From positions 172,503 to 236,502 of the forward strand of contig MHBH01000017.1 of the NCBI GenBank assembly GCA_001804805.1: a stretch of DNA of 64,000 nucleotides, written 5' to 3'. Made by a program: the position numbers and the translations under genes. This DNA is from Lentisphaerae bacterium GWF2_49_21. Lineage in GTDB: Bacteria; Verrucomicrobiota; Lentisphaeria; Victivallales; GWF2-50-93. Positions 8,779-18,239 of this stretch are shown here, piece after piece. Position 1 is the stretch's first letter. Each line of letters begins with the position of its first letter. The notes below the pieces were generated by a model. That model was not told the origin of the DNA. It worked only from the letters and a program-made list of their open reading frames with translations, and ran no database searches.

Positions 8779-9650
8779 TACTCGACGATCTTGTTCAGTG
8801 GATATTCGACGATTCCGGATGCGCCTGCGGCCTTGAGTGCGGGAATGAGATCCCTGACTACATGTTCGTCGACTATGGTGTTCAGCGCGCACCAGCCTTC
8901 CTCGGAAAGGGAGGATACGGTCGGCCTTTCAAGAGCGGGAAGCTTCCCGATTATCTTGTCAAGGTTCTTCTTCTGCACGTTGAGCATGAGTCCGACCTTG
9001 CCCTCGGCGGCAAGGACTGCCTTCAGGAGCATGGCGAGTTTCTCGATCTTCGCCTTCTTCCATTTGTCCTTCATTGTCGCCTTGTTTGCGATGAAACGTG
9101 TCGTGCTTTCGCAGAGCGTGTCGATGATCCTCAGCTTGTTCGCCTTCAGCGATGAACCGGTCTCTGTGATTTCAACGATCGCATCGGCGAGACGCGGGGG
9201 CTTGACTTCCGTGGCGCCCCAGCTGAATTCGACCGAGGCCTTGACCTTGTGTTTCTCTAGATATTTCTTTGTGAGTCCGACAACTTCGGTTGCGATCCTT
9301 TTGCCTTCGAGATCTTTCGGGCCCTTGATGCTTGAGTCTTCAGGGACCGCGAGTACCCAGCGCAGAGGCTTGCGCCCGACTTTTCCATATACGAGTTCCG
9401 CGACTTCGACCACGTCCGAGCCGTTCTCTTCGATCCAGTCCCTGCCGGTAAGGCCGCAGTCTAGGACGCCTTCCTCGACGTAGCGGGACATTTCCTGGGC
9501 CCTGATGAGCATGCACTCGATTTCAGGATCATCTATGGTCGGATAATATGAGCGTGAACTTATCTGGACCTTGTATCCGGCCTTTGCAAACATTTCGGCG
9601 GTAGTCTCCTCGAGACTCCCTTTTGGTATTCCAAGTGAAAGTTTTGGCAT
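8778..9650 (-). CDS. hisG: ATP phosphoribosyltransferase (long form)
   Basis: HisG condenses ATP with PRPP, the first step of histidine synthesis. The 290-aa length is that of the long, HisZ-independent form with a C-terminal ACT-like regulatory domain, seen here from about residue 215 ([18 protein letters not shown]...). The N-terminal GIPKGSLEE, the [12 protein letters not shown] segment and the PRPP-binding region near [14 protein letters not shown] are all present. The start is fixed by AGGAG about nine bases upstream. No other his genes are in the window, so histidine genes are dispersed in this genome. Confidence 0.95.
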   Translation of the reverse strand: MPKLSLGIPKGSLEETTAEMFAKAGYKVQISSRSYYPTIDDPEIECMLIRAQEMSRYVEEGVLDCGLTGRDWIEENGSDVVEVAELVYGKVGRKPLRWVLAVPEDSSIKGPKDLEGKRIATEVVGLTKKYLEKHKVKASVEFSWGATEVKPPRLADAIVEITETGSSLKANKLRIIDTLCESTTRFIANKATMKDKWKKAKIEKLAMLLKAVLAAEGKVGLMLNVQKKNLDKIIGKLPALERPTVSSLSEEGWCALNTIVDEHVVRDLIPALKAAGASGIVEYPLNKIVE

Positions 9651-9718
9651 ATATTTTCTCCTGCGTATTTTTAAATTTTGATTGCTTATTTTAGATGGAC
9701 AAGCTGTTTTATCAAGTT

Positions 9719-9741
9719 AAAAATCCTGCTTCAGGATTTTT
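9719..9741. terminator. Hairpin terminator at end of pseudouridine synthase gene
   Basis: AAAAATCCTG and CAGGATTTTT form a perfect 10-bp stem with a 3-nt loop, touching the stop codon of the minus-strand gene at 9741. On the minus strand the stem ends in a T run. Confidence 0.7.
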
Positions 9742-10613
9742 CAGGTAAGATGCAGTCTGCCGAGGCATCCTCTGAAATCATCTGGCAGCGGGGCCTTGAT
9801 CACGATATGTTTGGCGCTTGAAGGGCTTCTGAACTCGATCGAATAGGAATGCAGCATCTGGCGCGGAATCTCGTCTGCGAAATTCGCAACTCCGAACCTC
9901 ATCCCATACTGCCTGTCGCCAAGCACCGGATGGTTTATCATGTCAAGATGCTTCCTTATCTGATGGGTCCTTCCGGTTTCAATCATCGCGATAAGGTGTG
10001 TGGCCTTGTTGTTCCCGTCAAGCCTCCTGAGCTTTGTCACAGCATGCTCATCATCGATCTTGAAGGTTATCGTCTGTTCATCCTTCTCGATGTGTCCGGC
10101 AGCTATCACATGATATGTCTTCTTCACGGATTTCTTCTTGAAAAGCTCGATCATGTCCCTGAATGCAGCCTGGGTCTTCGCCAGCAGCAGGCATCCGCTG
10201 GTGTCACGGTCCAGACGATGGACGGCCTGCAGCTCAGGATTGTTGAGCTTCTGCTGGAGTTTCGATTCCACGCTGTCCTCGTCGTTTGAAAGCATTCCTG
10301 CAGGCTTGTCGGCCACAAGGAATTCGTCGTCCTGGTAAAGTATCCTGATATCGGATGGAACAGGCGTGTCAGCCTTAAAGTTGAGTATTTCGACAATGTC
10401 GTTCTTCTCGAGGGCGTGTTTCGCCATCCAGACCCTGCGGCGGTTGACAAGGACGTTCCGGCTGTCAATTATCTCCTTTGCCTTCCTACGGGACAGATTG
10501 AGCTGTGCCGCGAGGAAATCGAGGAGGTTTTTGCCGTTGTCCGCGATCCTGACTGTAAATATTTTCTTCATGGATCGTACTGTAGCCGCTTTTTTCGCAA
10601 ATTTAAGTGCCAT
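9741..10613 (-). CDS. RluA-family 23S rRNA/tRNA pseudouridine synthase with S4 domain
   Basis: An N-terminal S4 RNA-binding domain (FLAAQLNLSRRKAKEIID...VLVNRR) precedes the RluA catalytic core with the signature HRLDRDTSGCLLLAK, whose Asp is the catalytic residue. GRTHQIRKHL and HPVLGDRQYG complete the family pattern. It should isomerise a specific uridine in rRNA or tRNA; the target cannot be assigned. The ATG at 10613 gives 290 aa. A second ATG at 10571 (MKKIFTVRIADNG) begins where the family normally starts and is an equally likely start; neither has a good Shine-Dalgarno. Confidence 0.9.
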   Translation of the reverse strand: MALKFAKKAATVRSMKKIFTVRIADNGKNLLDFLAAQLNLSRRKAKEIIDSRNVLVNRRRVWMAKHALEKNDIVEILNFKADTPVPSDIRILYQDDEFLVADKPAGMLSNDEDSVESKLQQKLNNPELQAVHRLDRDTSGCLLLAKTQAAFRDMIELFKKKSVKKTYHVIAAGHIEKDEQTITFKIDDEHAVTKLRRLDGNNKATHLIAMIETGRTHQIRKHLDMINHPVLGDRQYGMRFGVANFADEIPRQMLHSYSIEFRSPSSAKHIVIKAPLPDDFRGCLGRLHLT

Positions 10614-10721
10614 GCCTTGACTTTTTCAAGCTTTAAATCTTTATTAACGTTTTACGCTTGGACATAAGGTCCCCTGAATAATCAAACGCTCCGTCCGGAG
10701 CATTAAAAGGATATATACCGT

Positions 10722-11951
10722 ATGAAAATTCTTGTCGTCAACGCCGGGAGTTCCTCCCTCAAATTCACCATCTACAGCATGAAGAACGAGCAGATGCTCG
10801 CCAAGGGACAGGTTGAAAGGATAGGACTCTCCGAACCGAAGCTCCAGTACAAGCGGAACGACGGCATAGGCGTTGAGGCTAAGGCAAATATAAAAAACCA
10901 TACCGACGCCCTCAAGCTCATCTGTGAGAAACTCGTCGACAAGGACGTTGGCGTCCTGAAAAGCCTCAAGGAAGTCGAGGCGATCGGACACCGTGTCGTC
11001 CATGGCGGCGAACAGATCACCAAGCCTGTCATAATCGACACCCATGTGAAGGACATCATAAAGGACTGTTTTGCACTCGCCCCCCTGCATAATCCGCCGA
11101 ACTATACCGGAATAGAGGCATGTGAGGAGATTTTTCCGGGAGTTGCGAATATCGCAGTATTCGACACAGCCTTCCATCAGTCCATGCCTCCTGAATCCTA
11201 TCTCTACGCAATCCCCTACGAACTTTACACTAAATACGGAATACGCCGGTACGGTTTCCACGGCACCTCCCACAGCTTCGTCGCCCGTGCAACTGCGAAA
11301 TTCCTCGATATTCCCTTCAACCAGCTGAAACTCATCACATTCCATCTCGGTAACGGCTGCAGCGTCACCGCCATCAACAAGGGCGTCGTGATCGATACTT
11401 CAATGGGCATGACTCCACTCGAAGGACTTGTCATGGGAACACGTTGCGGTGACATTGATCCGGCAGTCGTCATCCGTCTCATCGAACTAGGAATGGCGCC
11501 TCAGGCAGTGGACCAGTTGCTCAACAAGAAGAGCGGTCTCCTCGGAGTAGGCGGCATAGGAAGCAGCGATATGCGCGACATTATCAATGCCGCAGAAAGC
11601 GGTGACCAGCAGGCCCTGCGCGCCCTCCGCATGTTCATCATAAGGGCTGTGAAATATGCAGGCGCATATCTTGCGCTCCTCGATGGAGCCGATGCAATTG
11701 TGTTTACAGGCGGAATCGGCGAGTACAGCTCATATGTCAGAAAGAAGATACTTGACAGGATAGATGGACTGGGATTTGATCTTGACGACGAAAAGAACGA
11801 GGCCTGCAAGGGCAAGCCCGGCATAATAACGAAGGAAAGCAGCAAGTGCAAGGCCATTGTAATGCCTACCAACGAGGAACTGATGATCGCAAGGGAGACT
11901 CTTTCCGTGATGTCCCATGATCCGAACCATACGGTGCCGACGGCTAATTGA
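10722..11951 (+). CDS. ackA: Acetate kinase
   Basis: AckA interconverts acetyl phosphate + ADP and acetate + ATP. The protein opens with the ASKHA-type phosphate-1 motif (ILVVNAGSSSLKF), contains GHRVVHGG and HLGNGCSVTAI, and ends with the GGIGEYS segment. At 409 aa it is of usual length, with a short extra tail. AAAGGA lies about ten bases before the ATG. It is followed by pta, with 109 bp between them, so the two form an acetate-production or acetate-assimilation operon typical of a fermenter. A small GC hairpin (GCTCCGTCCGGAGC, 10689-10702) sits in the leader. Confidence 0.97.
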   Translation: MKILVVNAGSSSLKFTIYSMKNEQMLAKGQVERIGLSEPKLQYKRNDGIGVEAKANIKNHTDALKLICEKLVDKDVGVLKSLKEVEAIGHRVVHGGEQITKPVIIDTHVKDIIKDCFALAPLHNPPNYTGIEACEEIFPGVANIAVFDTAFHQSMPPESYLYAIPYELYTKYGIRRYGFHGTSHSFVARATAKFLDIPFNQLKLITFHLGNGCSVTAINKGVVIDTSMGMTPLEGLVMGTRCGDIDPAVVIRLIELGMAPQAVDQLLNKKSGLLGVGGIGSSDMRDIINAAESGDQQALRALRMFIIRAVKYAGAYLALLDGADAIVFTGGIGEYSSYVRKKILDRIDGLGFDLDDEKNEACKGKPGIITKESSKCKAIVMPTNEELMIARETLSVMSHDPNHTVPTAN

Positions 11952-12060
11952 TGAATCGGAGACGCGGCGAATCGGAGTATCCTCCTTCGTCAAGGCTACG
12001 GCGGACAAGTCGGTGAGTTGTCCTTGATGTCCTTTAAGTCTTTTGTGTCCTTTATAAACT
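11952..12060. other. ackA-pta spacer with dispersed CTTCG-CTACGG motif
   Basis: The spacer contains CCTCCTTCGTCAAGGCTACGGCGGA (11981-12005 region), a relative of the TCCACC...GGTGGA motif at 2334-2362, and then TCCTT-rich direct repeats up to the pta start. No Shine-Dalgarno is evident before pta. Confidence 0.4.
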
Positions 12061-13065
12061 ATGAGCTTTCTCCAACAAATAATTAATCAAGCCCGCAGAA
12101 CTCCCGGCAGGAGGATTATCTTCCCCGAAGGCAATGATCCGAGGATAGTCCTCGCCGCTGAAAAGATTGCCGAAGAGAAAATAGCCATCCCGATCCTCCT
12201 CGGAACAGAATCAGAGATAAACGACGCCAGCAAGGACGGCATCCCCGACAAGAAGTTCCATTCCTTCGACCACCTGAAATCCGAGATGCTCGACAGGTTC
12301 GCCGCCGAATTCTGCGAAATTCGCAAAAGAAAAAGCATGACACACGACAAGGCGCTTGAGATCGTCAGGAACAGGCTCTTCTACGGAGCCATGATGGTCA
12401 GGCGCGGACTTGCCGATGGAATGGTCGCCGGAAGCATCGCAACTACTTCCGAAACGCTGAGAGCGGCGCTGACAGTAATTGGCATGAAGGAAGGAAAGAA
12501 AACACTGAGCGGAGCTTTCTTCATGGATTTGAATACACCGACACAGGCCGGCGACAAAGTCCTGCTCTTTGCGGACTGCGCAGTAAATCCTAATCCTGAC
12601 CCGGAACAACTTGCGGAAATCGCAGTTTCCTCAGCGGAACATTTCAAACATATCGTTGGAACTAAACCTCGGATAGCCTTTCTTTCATTCTCCACCCACG
12701 GCAGTGCGGGCGACGATTCTACTTTGAAAATCACCCAGGCTGTAGATATTGCAAAAGAGAAACTGAAATCCTCCGGCATTGAAGCTGAAGTTGACGGTGA
12801 GCTCCAGGCGGATTCATCGCTTGTCCCTGAAGTTGCAAAAAGGAAATGCAGAGGGGACGCTGTGTTAAATGGAAATGCGAACGTCCTGATTTTCCCCGAC
12901 CTAAATTCCGGCAACATCGGCTATAAGCTTGTCGAACGTCTTGCCGGCGCTTCCGCCTACGGCCCAATCCTCCAGGGCCTCGCAAAACCAGTGAACGATC
13001 TTTCTAGAGGGTGCTCAGTGGATGATATTGTGGGAGTGGCGGCGATCACTGTCTGCCAAGGATAA
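12061..13065 (+). CDS. pta: Phosphate acetyltransferase (short form)
   Basis: Pta converts acetyl-CoA + phosphate to acetyl phosphate, the partner reaction of AckA. The 334-aa protein corresponds to the catalytic PTA_PTB domain alone, without the N-terminal DRTGG/AAA regulatory part of the long enterobacterial form. Family segments include IIFPEGNDPRI near the start, FYGAMMVRRGLADGMVAGS, SGAFFMDL and, near the C-terminus, LIFPDLNSGNIGYKLVERL and GPILQGLAKPVNDLSRG. It is 109 bp downstream of ackA on the same strand and is presumably co-transcribed with it. Confidence 0.96.
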   Translation: MSFLQQIINQARRTPGRRIIFPEGNDPRIVLAAEKIAEEKIAIPILLGTESEINDASKDGIPDKKFHSFDHLKSEMLDRFAAEFCEIRKRKSMTHDKALEIVRNRLFYGAMMVRRGLADGMVAGSIATTSETLRAALTVIGMKEGKKTLSGAFFMDLNTPTQAGDKVLLFADCAVNPNPDPEQLAEIAVSSAEHFKHIVGTKPRIAFLSFSTHGSAGDDSTLKITQAVDIAKEKLKSSGIEAEVDGELQADSSLVPEVAKRKCRGDAVLNGNANVLIFPDLNSGNIGYKLVERLAGASAYGPILQGLAKPVNDLSRGCSVDDIVGVAAITVCQG

Positions 13066-13102
13066 AGATATCTTGCCACAGACTTTCACGGACTAAGATA
13101 GA

Positions 13103-13552
13103 CTATGATATTTTATAAATAGATATCATTATTGTTCCACAGAGAAGTAATAGGGATAGCAAGATAACACCAAGGCAGCCGCTTTTTTCCTTAGGTTTCA
13201 ATTTAAGTTCAAGGACTGGTTTCTGTTGTTTTACTGTCTTCTTGGTTAAATCCAATTTTTTCCACTCGGTTGATGACAACCAGTCATTGGAAGAGCGGAA
13301 ATATGAAGTGAATATTTCCAAGGCCTTTTCAAGTGAAACTGGTTCCCTTGTCACATAATGATTTTCTAGGGAATCATTCTGGTATTCAATCTCGAAGTTT
13401 GATTCGTTTGGCTTAATAGTTTGAATATAAGTGGTCTCGTTCTTTGAAAGAATAATAAAAGAATCACTGCCTGTGCCAAGCAGTTTAATCACTTCGGTAA
13501 TTTTAATTTCTGTCGGATTGTCAAATTTCTTGCCGCTGACTTCAAGAATCAT
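13103..13552 (-). CDS. Hypothetical protein with C-terminal membrane anchor
   Basis: I do not recognise this 149-aa protein. Residues 1-125 are soluble, mixed alpha/beta and rather charged. A GCLGVILLSLLLLCGTIMI segment near the C-terminus should span the membrane, leaving the body cytoplasmic as a tail-anchored protein. A good Shine-Dalgarno (AAGGA) lies before the ATG at 13552. It is convergent with pta. The gene is more AT-rich than its neighbours. Confidence 0.65.
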   Translation of the reverse strand: MILEVSGKKFDNPTEIKITEVIKLLGTGSDSFIILSKNETTYIQTIKPNESNFEIEYQNDSLENHYVTREPVSLEKALEIFTSYFRSSNDWLSSTEWKKLDLTKKTVKQQKPVLELKLKPKEKSGCLGVILLSLLLLCGTIMISIYKIS

Positions 13553-13633
13553 TGTTGCTTCCTTGTTCGAGGTCTTTGATACATTCTTTTATATACATTC
13601 TTTTATCCTGTAAATCCTGTTATCCTGTCCAAT

Positions 13634-15334
13634 TTATTTCTTCTTCTGCGTCTGGCCTTTTTCTGCCTTTGCCCAGGAATCCTTCAGCGGGACAATGCGG
13701 TTGAAGACCGGAGCGCCCGGCTTGGAGTCGATGTCTGCGCAGAAGTATCCCTGTCTCTCGAACTGGCACATCTGTCCGGCTGCGAACTTCGCAAGTTCCG
13801 GTTCGAGCTTGCAGCCCTTCAGGACTTCAAGGGAGTTAGGATTAAGAAATGACTTGAAGTCACCTTCTTCGGATGAAGCATCAGCGACGGAAAGAAGTCT
13901 GTCATAAAGACGGATCTCCGCTGATACGGCGTGTCCCGCCGAAACCCAGTGGATCGTCCCTTTTACTTTTCTGCCGTCTGGAGTGTTGCCGCCCCTTGTG
14001 GCAGGATCGTAGTTGCAGTGTATCTCAGTGACTTCTCCAGTCACGGGATCCTTGGTGAAGCTTGTGCATGTGACAAGATATCCGTATCTGAGACGGACTT
14101 CCTTGCCGGGAGCCATGCGGAAATAATCCTTCAGAGGAACTTCCCTGAAATCGTCCTTTTCAATATAAAGGATCTTCGAGAAAGGAATCTTCCTTGTTCC
14201 GGCCGCAGGATCTTCAGGATTGTTCACGGCATCCATCATCTCGGTCTGCCCTTCAGGATAATTGTCGATCACGAGTTTCAAGGGCCTGAGGACACCAAGC
14301 CTTCTTGGTGCGCTCTTGTTCAGGTCATCCCTGACGCAGTGCTCGAGGAGCGCCATGTCGGTGAGGCTGTTGAACTTTGTCACGCCGATGGTCTCGCAGA
14401 AGTTCCTGATGGCTTCAGGCGTGTATCCTCTCCTTCTCATTCCGGCGATCGTCGGCATGCGGGGATCGTCCCAGCCGCTGACAAGCTTCTCCTGAACGAG
14501 CTGGAGGAGCTTGCGTTTGCTCATTACTGTATATGCGAGGTTGAGCCTCGCGAATTCGATCTGCTGGGGATGGCAGGGCACGGAAATCTGGTCGAGGATC
14601 CAGTCGTAGAGAGGACGGTGTATCTCGAATTCAAGAGTGCAGATTGAATGGGTGATTCCCTCGATCGCGTCGGAAATGCAGTGCGCGAAATCGTACATCG
14701 GATAGATGCACCATTTGTCGCCGGTACGGTGATGCGTTGAACGCAAGATGCGGTATATGACCGGATCGCGCATGTGGATGTTCGGTGAGTTCATGTCGAT
14801 CTTTGCGCGGAGGATCCGTGACCCGTCGGGGAATTCGCCGGCGCGCATTTTCTTGAAAAGGTCGAGGTTTTCCTCGGGTGAACGGTTCCTGAAAGGGCTT
14901 TCCTTGCCGGGTTCTGTTAGTTTGCCGCGGAACTCCTTTATCTCTTCGGCGTTGAGATCGCAGACATATGCCTTGCCTTTCTGGATAAGTTCGACCGCAT
15001 AGCCGTAGAGCTTTTCGAAATAGTCGGAGGCGTAGTATTCGCGTTCATCCCAGGAGAATCCGAGCCATTTCACATCTTCCCTTATCGAATCAACGTATTC
15101 CACATCCTCTTTGCTGGGATTGGTGTCGTCGAAACGCAGGTTGCAGATGCCTTTGTATTTGAGCGCAGTTCCGAAATTGAGGCAGATGGATTTTGCATGG
15201 CCGATGTGGAGGTAGCCGTTCGGTTCCGGCGGGAATCTCGTATTGATCCTGCCACCGTTCTTGCCGTTCTTCAGATCCTCGTCGATTATCTCATGTATGA
15301 AGTTCGAAGGAGGATTTGTATTTGCAGATGTCAT
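13634..15334 (-). CDS. glnS: Glutaminyl-tRNA synthetase
   Basis: This class I synthetase charges tRNA-Gln directly. The HIGH motif is in [10 protein letters not shown] near residue 40, the KMSKS equivalent is VMSKRKL, and the [11 protein letters not shown] opening distinguishes GlnRS from bacterial GluRS. The C-terminal half has the two beta-barrel anticodon-binding domains ([31 protein letters not shown]). I choose the ATG at 15334, preceded by AGGAAA, over the upstream codon at 15391, which adds 19 unconserved residues. Having GlnRS means the transamidation route is not required for glutamine charging. Confidence 0.96.
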   Translation of the reverse strand: MTSANTNPPSNFIHEIIDEDLKNGKNGGRINTRFPPEPNGYLHIGHAKSICLNFGTALKYKGICNLRFDDTNPSKEDVEYVDSIREDVKWLGFSWDEREYYASDYFEKLYGYAVELIQKGKAYVCDLNAEEIKEFRGKLTEPGKESPFRNRSPEENLDLFKKMRAGEFPDGSRILRAKIDMNSPNIHMRDPVIYRILRSTHHRTGDKWCIYPMYDFAHCISDAIEGITHSICTLEFEIHRPLYDWILDQISVPCHPQQIEFARLNLAYTVMSKRKLLQLVQEKLVSGWDDPRMPTIAGMRRRGYTPEAIRNFCETIGVTKFNSLTDMALLEHCVRDDLNKSAPRRLGVLRPLKLVIDNYPEGQTEMMDAVNNPEDPAAGTRKIPFSKILYIEKDDFREVPLKDYFRMAPGKEVRLRYGYLVTCTSFTKDPVTGEVTEIHCNYDPATRGGNTPDGRKVKGTIHWVSAGHAVSAEIRLYDRLLSVADASSEEGDFKSFLNPNSLEVLKGCKLEPELAKFAAGQMCQFERQGYFCADIDSKPGAPVFNRIVPLKDSWAKAEKGQTQKKK

Positions 15335-15415
15335 TTTGTGTTTCCTGATAATTATTGATTTGCTATAAACTGTCCTTTGAGCGGTATGCAAAAAATAAAA
15401 CTATTTTTACACTTG

Positions 15416-15566
15416 TGTAGGAGTTCACAGCTTCAGCTGTGTGCATTTCGTTTGTAGTAGGCGAATTTATACGCCGTTATTAATTCTAAAAACGCGCAAT
15501 AAATTGCGCTACTGCGAACCTGTCCTATAAAGATTAAAGACACAACTAAAGTTGTGAACTCCTACA
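15416..15566. repeat. Composite TIR element (GGAGTTCACA family) enclosing a second hairpin pair
   Basis: The outer arms TGTAGGAGTTCACA and its complement are perfect over 14 bp and carry the same CACAGCTTCAGCTGTG and CACAACTAAAGTTGTG hairpins as 932-1016. Between them are two more hairpins (GGCG...CGCC near 15460-15475, GCGCAATAAATTGCGC near 15494-15509) with the TTTGTAGT flank seen at 26266, so one element appears to have inserted into another. Confidence 0.75.
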
Positions 15567-15625
15567 TGGGGGAAGGAATTTAGACAGACTTGTGCGTTTT
15601 TCAAGGTTTAGTTGCTGAGGAAATA

Positions 15626-16705
15626 TTACAGCGCCTTCAGCTTCCTGTCGCATTCGATCAGGATTATCTGGTCTAGGAGGTTGTCGAGATCGCCGTCAAG
15701 GATCCCGGGAATATCATGTATTGTAATTCCGAACCTGTGGTCGGTGACCCTGTTCTGGTGGAAGTTGTATGTCCTTATCTTCTCGCTCCTGTCGCCTGTG
15801 CCTGTCTGTGAGCGTTTAGCCTCTGCGTTCTTGAGGTCTTCGGCCTCTTTCTGGATCTCGTAGATCCTGGCCCTGAGAATCCTAATAGCGATGGCTTTGT
15901 TCTTGTGCTGTGATTTCTCCTGCTGGCTTGCCACGCTGATGCCTGTCGGAATATGGGTGGCCCTGACAGCGGAATCGGTGGTGTTTACGCTCTGTCCGCC
16001 GTTGCCTGAGGCTCTGAACACGTCGAATTTCAGGTCCTGAGCCCTGAGCTCGAACTCGAACTCCTCTATTTCCGGGAGTACTGAGACAGTTGCCGTAGAG
16101 GTATGGATCCTGCCGCTTGATTCGGTGGCTGGAACGCGCTGCACCCGGTGGACCCCGCCTTCGTATTTTATGCGGGAATAAACATTGTCGCCTGCGAGCG
16201 AGAAAACGACTTCCTTCATGCCGCCCATTCCGCTTGAAGAGAGATCAAGGAGTTCGACCTTCCAGCCTTTTGACTCGGCATAGCGCTGGTACATGCGGAA
16301 GAGTTCAGCGGTGAACAGGGAGGCTTCTTCGCCGCCTGCGGCCGGCCTTATCTCGACGATGATATTCTTCGAGTCGTTAGGATCCTGCGGGATCAGTGAC
16401 AGCCTGATTTTCTTTTCGAGGACAGGTGTCTCATTCTCCAGGTTCTGGATGTCGGCGCTTATGAGCGACTTGAGTTCCTCGTCCTTTTCCGCCGAAAGCA
16501 TTTTCCTGTTTTCATCCAGCTGGTCGAGGAGGGAGGTCCATCTGCTGAAATTCTTGAAGAAGTCCTCGAGCTTCTGGTGTTCGCGCGAAATCTTCCTGCA
16601 CTCGTCCTGGCGTGTATAGATGGAAGGATCGGAAAGTTTGACTTTCAATTCCTCTAGGCGCTTCTTAAGCTTTTCAATATGGGGTGCTATTTCAGATGGT
16701 GTCAT
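15626..16705 (-). CDS. prfA: Peptide chain release factor 1
   Basis: RF1 reads UAA and UAG and triggers peptide release. The universal GGQ motif is in RASGNGGQSVNTTDS. The codon-recognition tripeptide PAT (VQRVPATES) marks RF1 rather than RF2, which has SPF. The 359-aa length is normal. It lies downstream of rpmE on the same strand, an order common in bacteria, but a terminator and a second hairpin separate the two genes. Confidence 0.97.
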   Translation of the reverse strand: MTPSEIAPHIEKLKKRLEELKVKLSDPSIYTRQDECRKISREHQKLEDFFKNFSRWTSLLDQLDENRKMLSAEKDEELKSLISADIQNLENETPVLEKKIRLSLIPQDPNDSKNIIVEIRPAAGGEEASLFTAELFRMYQRYAESKGWKVELLDLSSSGMGGMKEVVFSLAGDNVYSRIKYEGGVHRVQRVPATESSGRIHTSTATVSVLPEIEEFEFELRAQDLKFDVFRASGNGGQSVNTTDSAVRATHIPTGISVASQQEKSQHKNKAIAIRILRARIYEIQKEAEDLKNAEAKRSQTGTGDRSEKIRTYNFHQNRVTDHRFGITIHDIPGILDGDLDNLLDQIILIECDRKLKAL

Positions 16706-16726
16706 ATGAAGGGGGCCTTCTTTTTT

Positions 16727-16760
16727 TTATTTTCAGGGATGCAGGCATCCCTGAAAATAA
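16727..16760. repeat. Perfect 16-bp hairpin just upstream of prfA
   Basis: TTATTTTCAGGGATGC pairs perfectly with its complement across an AG loop. On the minus strand it lies 22 bp before the prfA start, after the rpmE terminator, so it would form in the prfA leader or act as a second terminator. Confidence 0.7.
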
Positions 16761-16806
16761 AAAACCGTCTTTCCTTCGGCGGAATCCGCAGATGAAAAGA
16801 CGGTCT
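16761..16806 (-). terminator. Rho-independent terminator of rpmE
   Basis: On the minus strand ACCGTCTTT pairs with AAAGACGGT around a loop that itself contains GCGG...CCGC, followed by a T run. It begins about ten bases after the rpmE stop codon. Confidence 0.75.
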
Positions 16807-16815
16807 GAAAGTCAG

Positions 16816-17049
16816 CTACTGGGCTTTTTCGGCCTTCTCTGTTTTTTCTGTTTTTGCAGCGTAGCGGCGGTTGAACCTCTCGATACGGCCGGCGGTGTCG
16901 ACAAGCTTCTGTTTTCCCGTGAAGAACGGATGGCATTTCGCGCAGATACCGACCTTCACTTCCTTGCGGGTCGACTTGGTTTCCCAGATTTCGCCGCAGG
17001 CACACAGAATCTTCGACGGACCATATTCAGGATGTATTTTCTTTTTCAT
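16816..17049 (-). CDS. rpmE: 50S ribosomal protein L31, zinc-binding form
   Basis: The 77-aa protein has the L31 opening MKKKIHPEY and the zinc cysteines of the C+ form: CAC near residue 16 and [11 protein letters not shown] near residue 37. The Lys/Glu-rich tail ([12 protein letters not shown]) is longer than usual. GGAG lies about nine bases before the ATG. A terminator follows, and prfA is next on the same strand. Confidence 0.95.
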   Translation of the reverse strand: MKKKIHPEYGPSKILCACGEIWETKSTRKEVKVGICAKCHPFFTGKQKLVDTAGRIERFNRRYAAKTEKTEKAEKAQ

Positions 17050-17160
17050 TAGGAGAAACTCCAGTTTTATGAATTATATTACCGGAACCTTTAATTATAG
17101 GTTCCATTGTTTTTTTATGAACAAGGTGCGGAATATAATACCAACCACTGATTATGCAAG

Positions 17161-17197
17161 TATAAAATCAGCATTTGGGGAAAATGCTGATTTTATA
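17161..17197. repeat. AT-rich perfect hairpin between rpmE and the HIT gene
   Basis: TATAAAATCAGCATTT pairs perfectly with AAATGCTGATTTTATA around a short loop. It lies in a divergent intergenic region, 35 bp before the HIT start, so it is in a leader or promoter rather than at a gene end. Confidence 0.65.
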
Positions 17198-17232
17198 ACT
17201 GGAAATCGAAACAAGAAATACGGGGAATAAGA

Positions 17233-17760
17233 ATGGCAGGAAAGACAAACAGGCCCCTCTGGGCGCCATGGCGGATCGAGTTCATCACTTCGCCCAAATC
17301 GAAGCGCTGCTTCCTTTGCGGGAAGAAGAAGCGGTTCGGCAAGCTGGAGGAGGAGCTGATAATCGCGAAAGGAAGACATGTCTTTGCGATACTCAACAGG
17401 TTCCCGTATAATTCCGGGCACATAATGATAGCGCCATATGCTCATGTCAATTCCCTCACCCTTTTGGATAAGAAAACCGTTCATGAGCTGATGGACATGG
17501 CGATCCATGCCCAGAAGATAATGACTGCCTCGATGATGCCTGATGGGTTCAACATCGGTTTCAACATCGGGGCCGCCGGCGGGGCGGGGCTTGAGGAGCA
17601 TGTCCATCTGCACATCGTCCCCCGCTGGGTCGGTGATACTAATTTCATGCCGGTCCTGGGTGATACGCGGGTTGTACCGCAGTCCCTGAAGGAAACGGCC
17701 AGTTATCTGCGTTCCGCCTGGAACAGGAGGGTGAAGGTTGAAAAGAAAAAACGGAAATAG
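17233..17760 (+). CDS. HIT-family nucleotide hydrolase/phosphorylase (AP4A-type)
   Basis: The histidine triad HVHLHIVPRW near residue 123 carries the catalytic His. An N-terminal RPLWAPWRIEFI block and a CFLC zinc pair (residues 26-29) are typical of the bacterial HIT group related to AP4A phosphorylase. It should cleave or phosphorolyse dinucleoside polyphosphates or a related nucleotide; the exact substrate is not determined. GGGG lies seven bases before the ATG. The next gene starts inside its last codons, so the two are co-translated. Confidence 0.88.
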   Translation: MAGKTNRPLWAPWRIEFITSPKSKRCFLCGKKKRFGKLEEELIIAKGRHVFAILNRFPYNSGHIMIAPYAHVNSLTLLDKKTVHELMDMAIHAQKIMTASMMPDGFNIGFNIGAAGGAGLEEHVHLHIVPRWVGDTNFMPVLGDTRVVPQSLKETASYLRSAWNRRVKVEKKKRK

Positions 17761-18088
17761 CTCCTTGCGCAAATTGCGGCGCGCCTATCAGGAGCTCCAT
17801 TCGGAACTCGTCAAGGCATACTGGAAGACCGAGAACAGGACGGACAAGGACAGCATACAGGAGTTGTCAGGCGACATTTATGATCTTCTCACGGAAATTG
17901 AATCGGCCTTTTTCTCCGCCAAGACCCCAGACCTGAAGCGGTGTTCGCTCCGGGTCGGCAGGATGACTGTTAAAATAGAAAAGTCCAGGAAGCAAATTGA
18001 CAGGATGATAAAGTCCGTCAGGGTCGCCTCGAAGATAGCCGATGCGATGGACAAGGCGCTTGAAGCTTCGGCGAAACTGGTGATCTGA
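17738..18088 (+). CDS. Small helical hypothetical protein, coupled to HIT gene
   Basis: I do not recognise this 116-aa protein. It is basic and almost entirely helical, with heptad-like spacing (LRKLRRAYQELHSELVKAYW) and no membrane segment. The start is TTG at 17738, preceded by a strong AGGAGGG, and overlaps the HIT gene by 23 bp in a different frame. Its role may be linked to the HIT protein, but that is only inferred from coupling. Confidence 0.65.
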   Translation: MKRKNGNSSLRKLRRAYQELHSELVKAYWKTENRTDKDSIQELSGDIYDLLTEIESAFFSAKTPDLKRCSLRVGRMTVKIEKSRKQIDRMIKSVRVASKIADAMDKALEASAKLVI

Positions 18089-18090
18089 AT

Positions 18091-18168
18091 TGTAGCACAG
18101 GCGTCTCGCCTGTGATTGGAACTCATCTGGAACATGAAAGAAATTACAGGCGAGACGCCTGTACCACA
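18091..18168. repeat. Paired GGCGTCTCGCC palindromes
   Basis: CACAGGCGTCTCGCCTGTG (18096-18114) and ACAGGCGAGACGCCTGT (18146-18162) are mirror copies separated by about 31 bp, with TGTAG / TACCACA flanks. The same arrangement is at 33116-33210. Confidence 0.8.
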
Positions 18169-18239
18169 TTTTTGTGAATTTTAATTTTGATTCGGAAAAA
18201 GTGGAACAGGAGTCTCACCTTTGCTTGTAAGGGGTGGAT

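Noticed and set aside
13931..14647. 238-codon frame antisense to glnS
   Set aside because: It is a shadow of a conserved synthetase gene with no recognisable domain.
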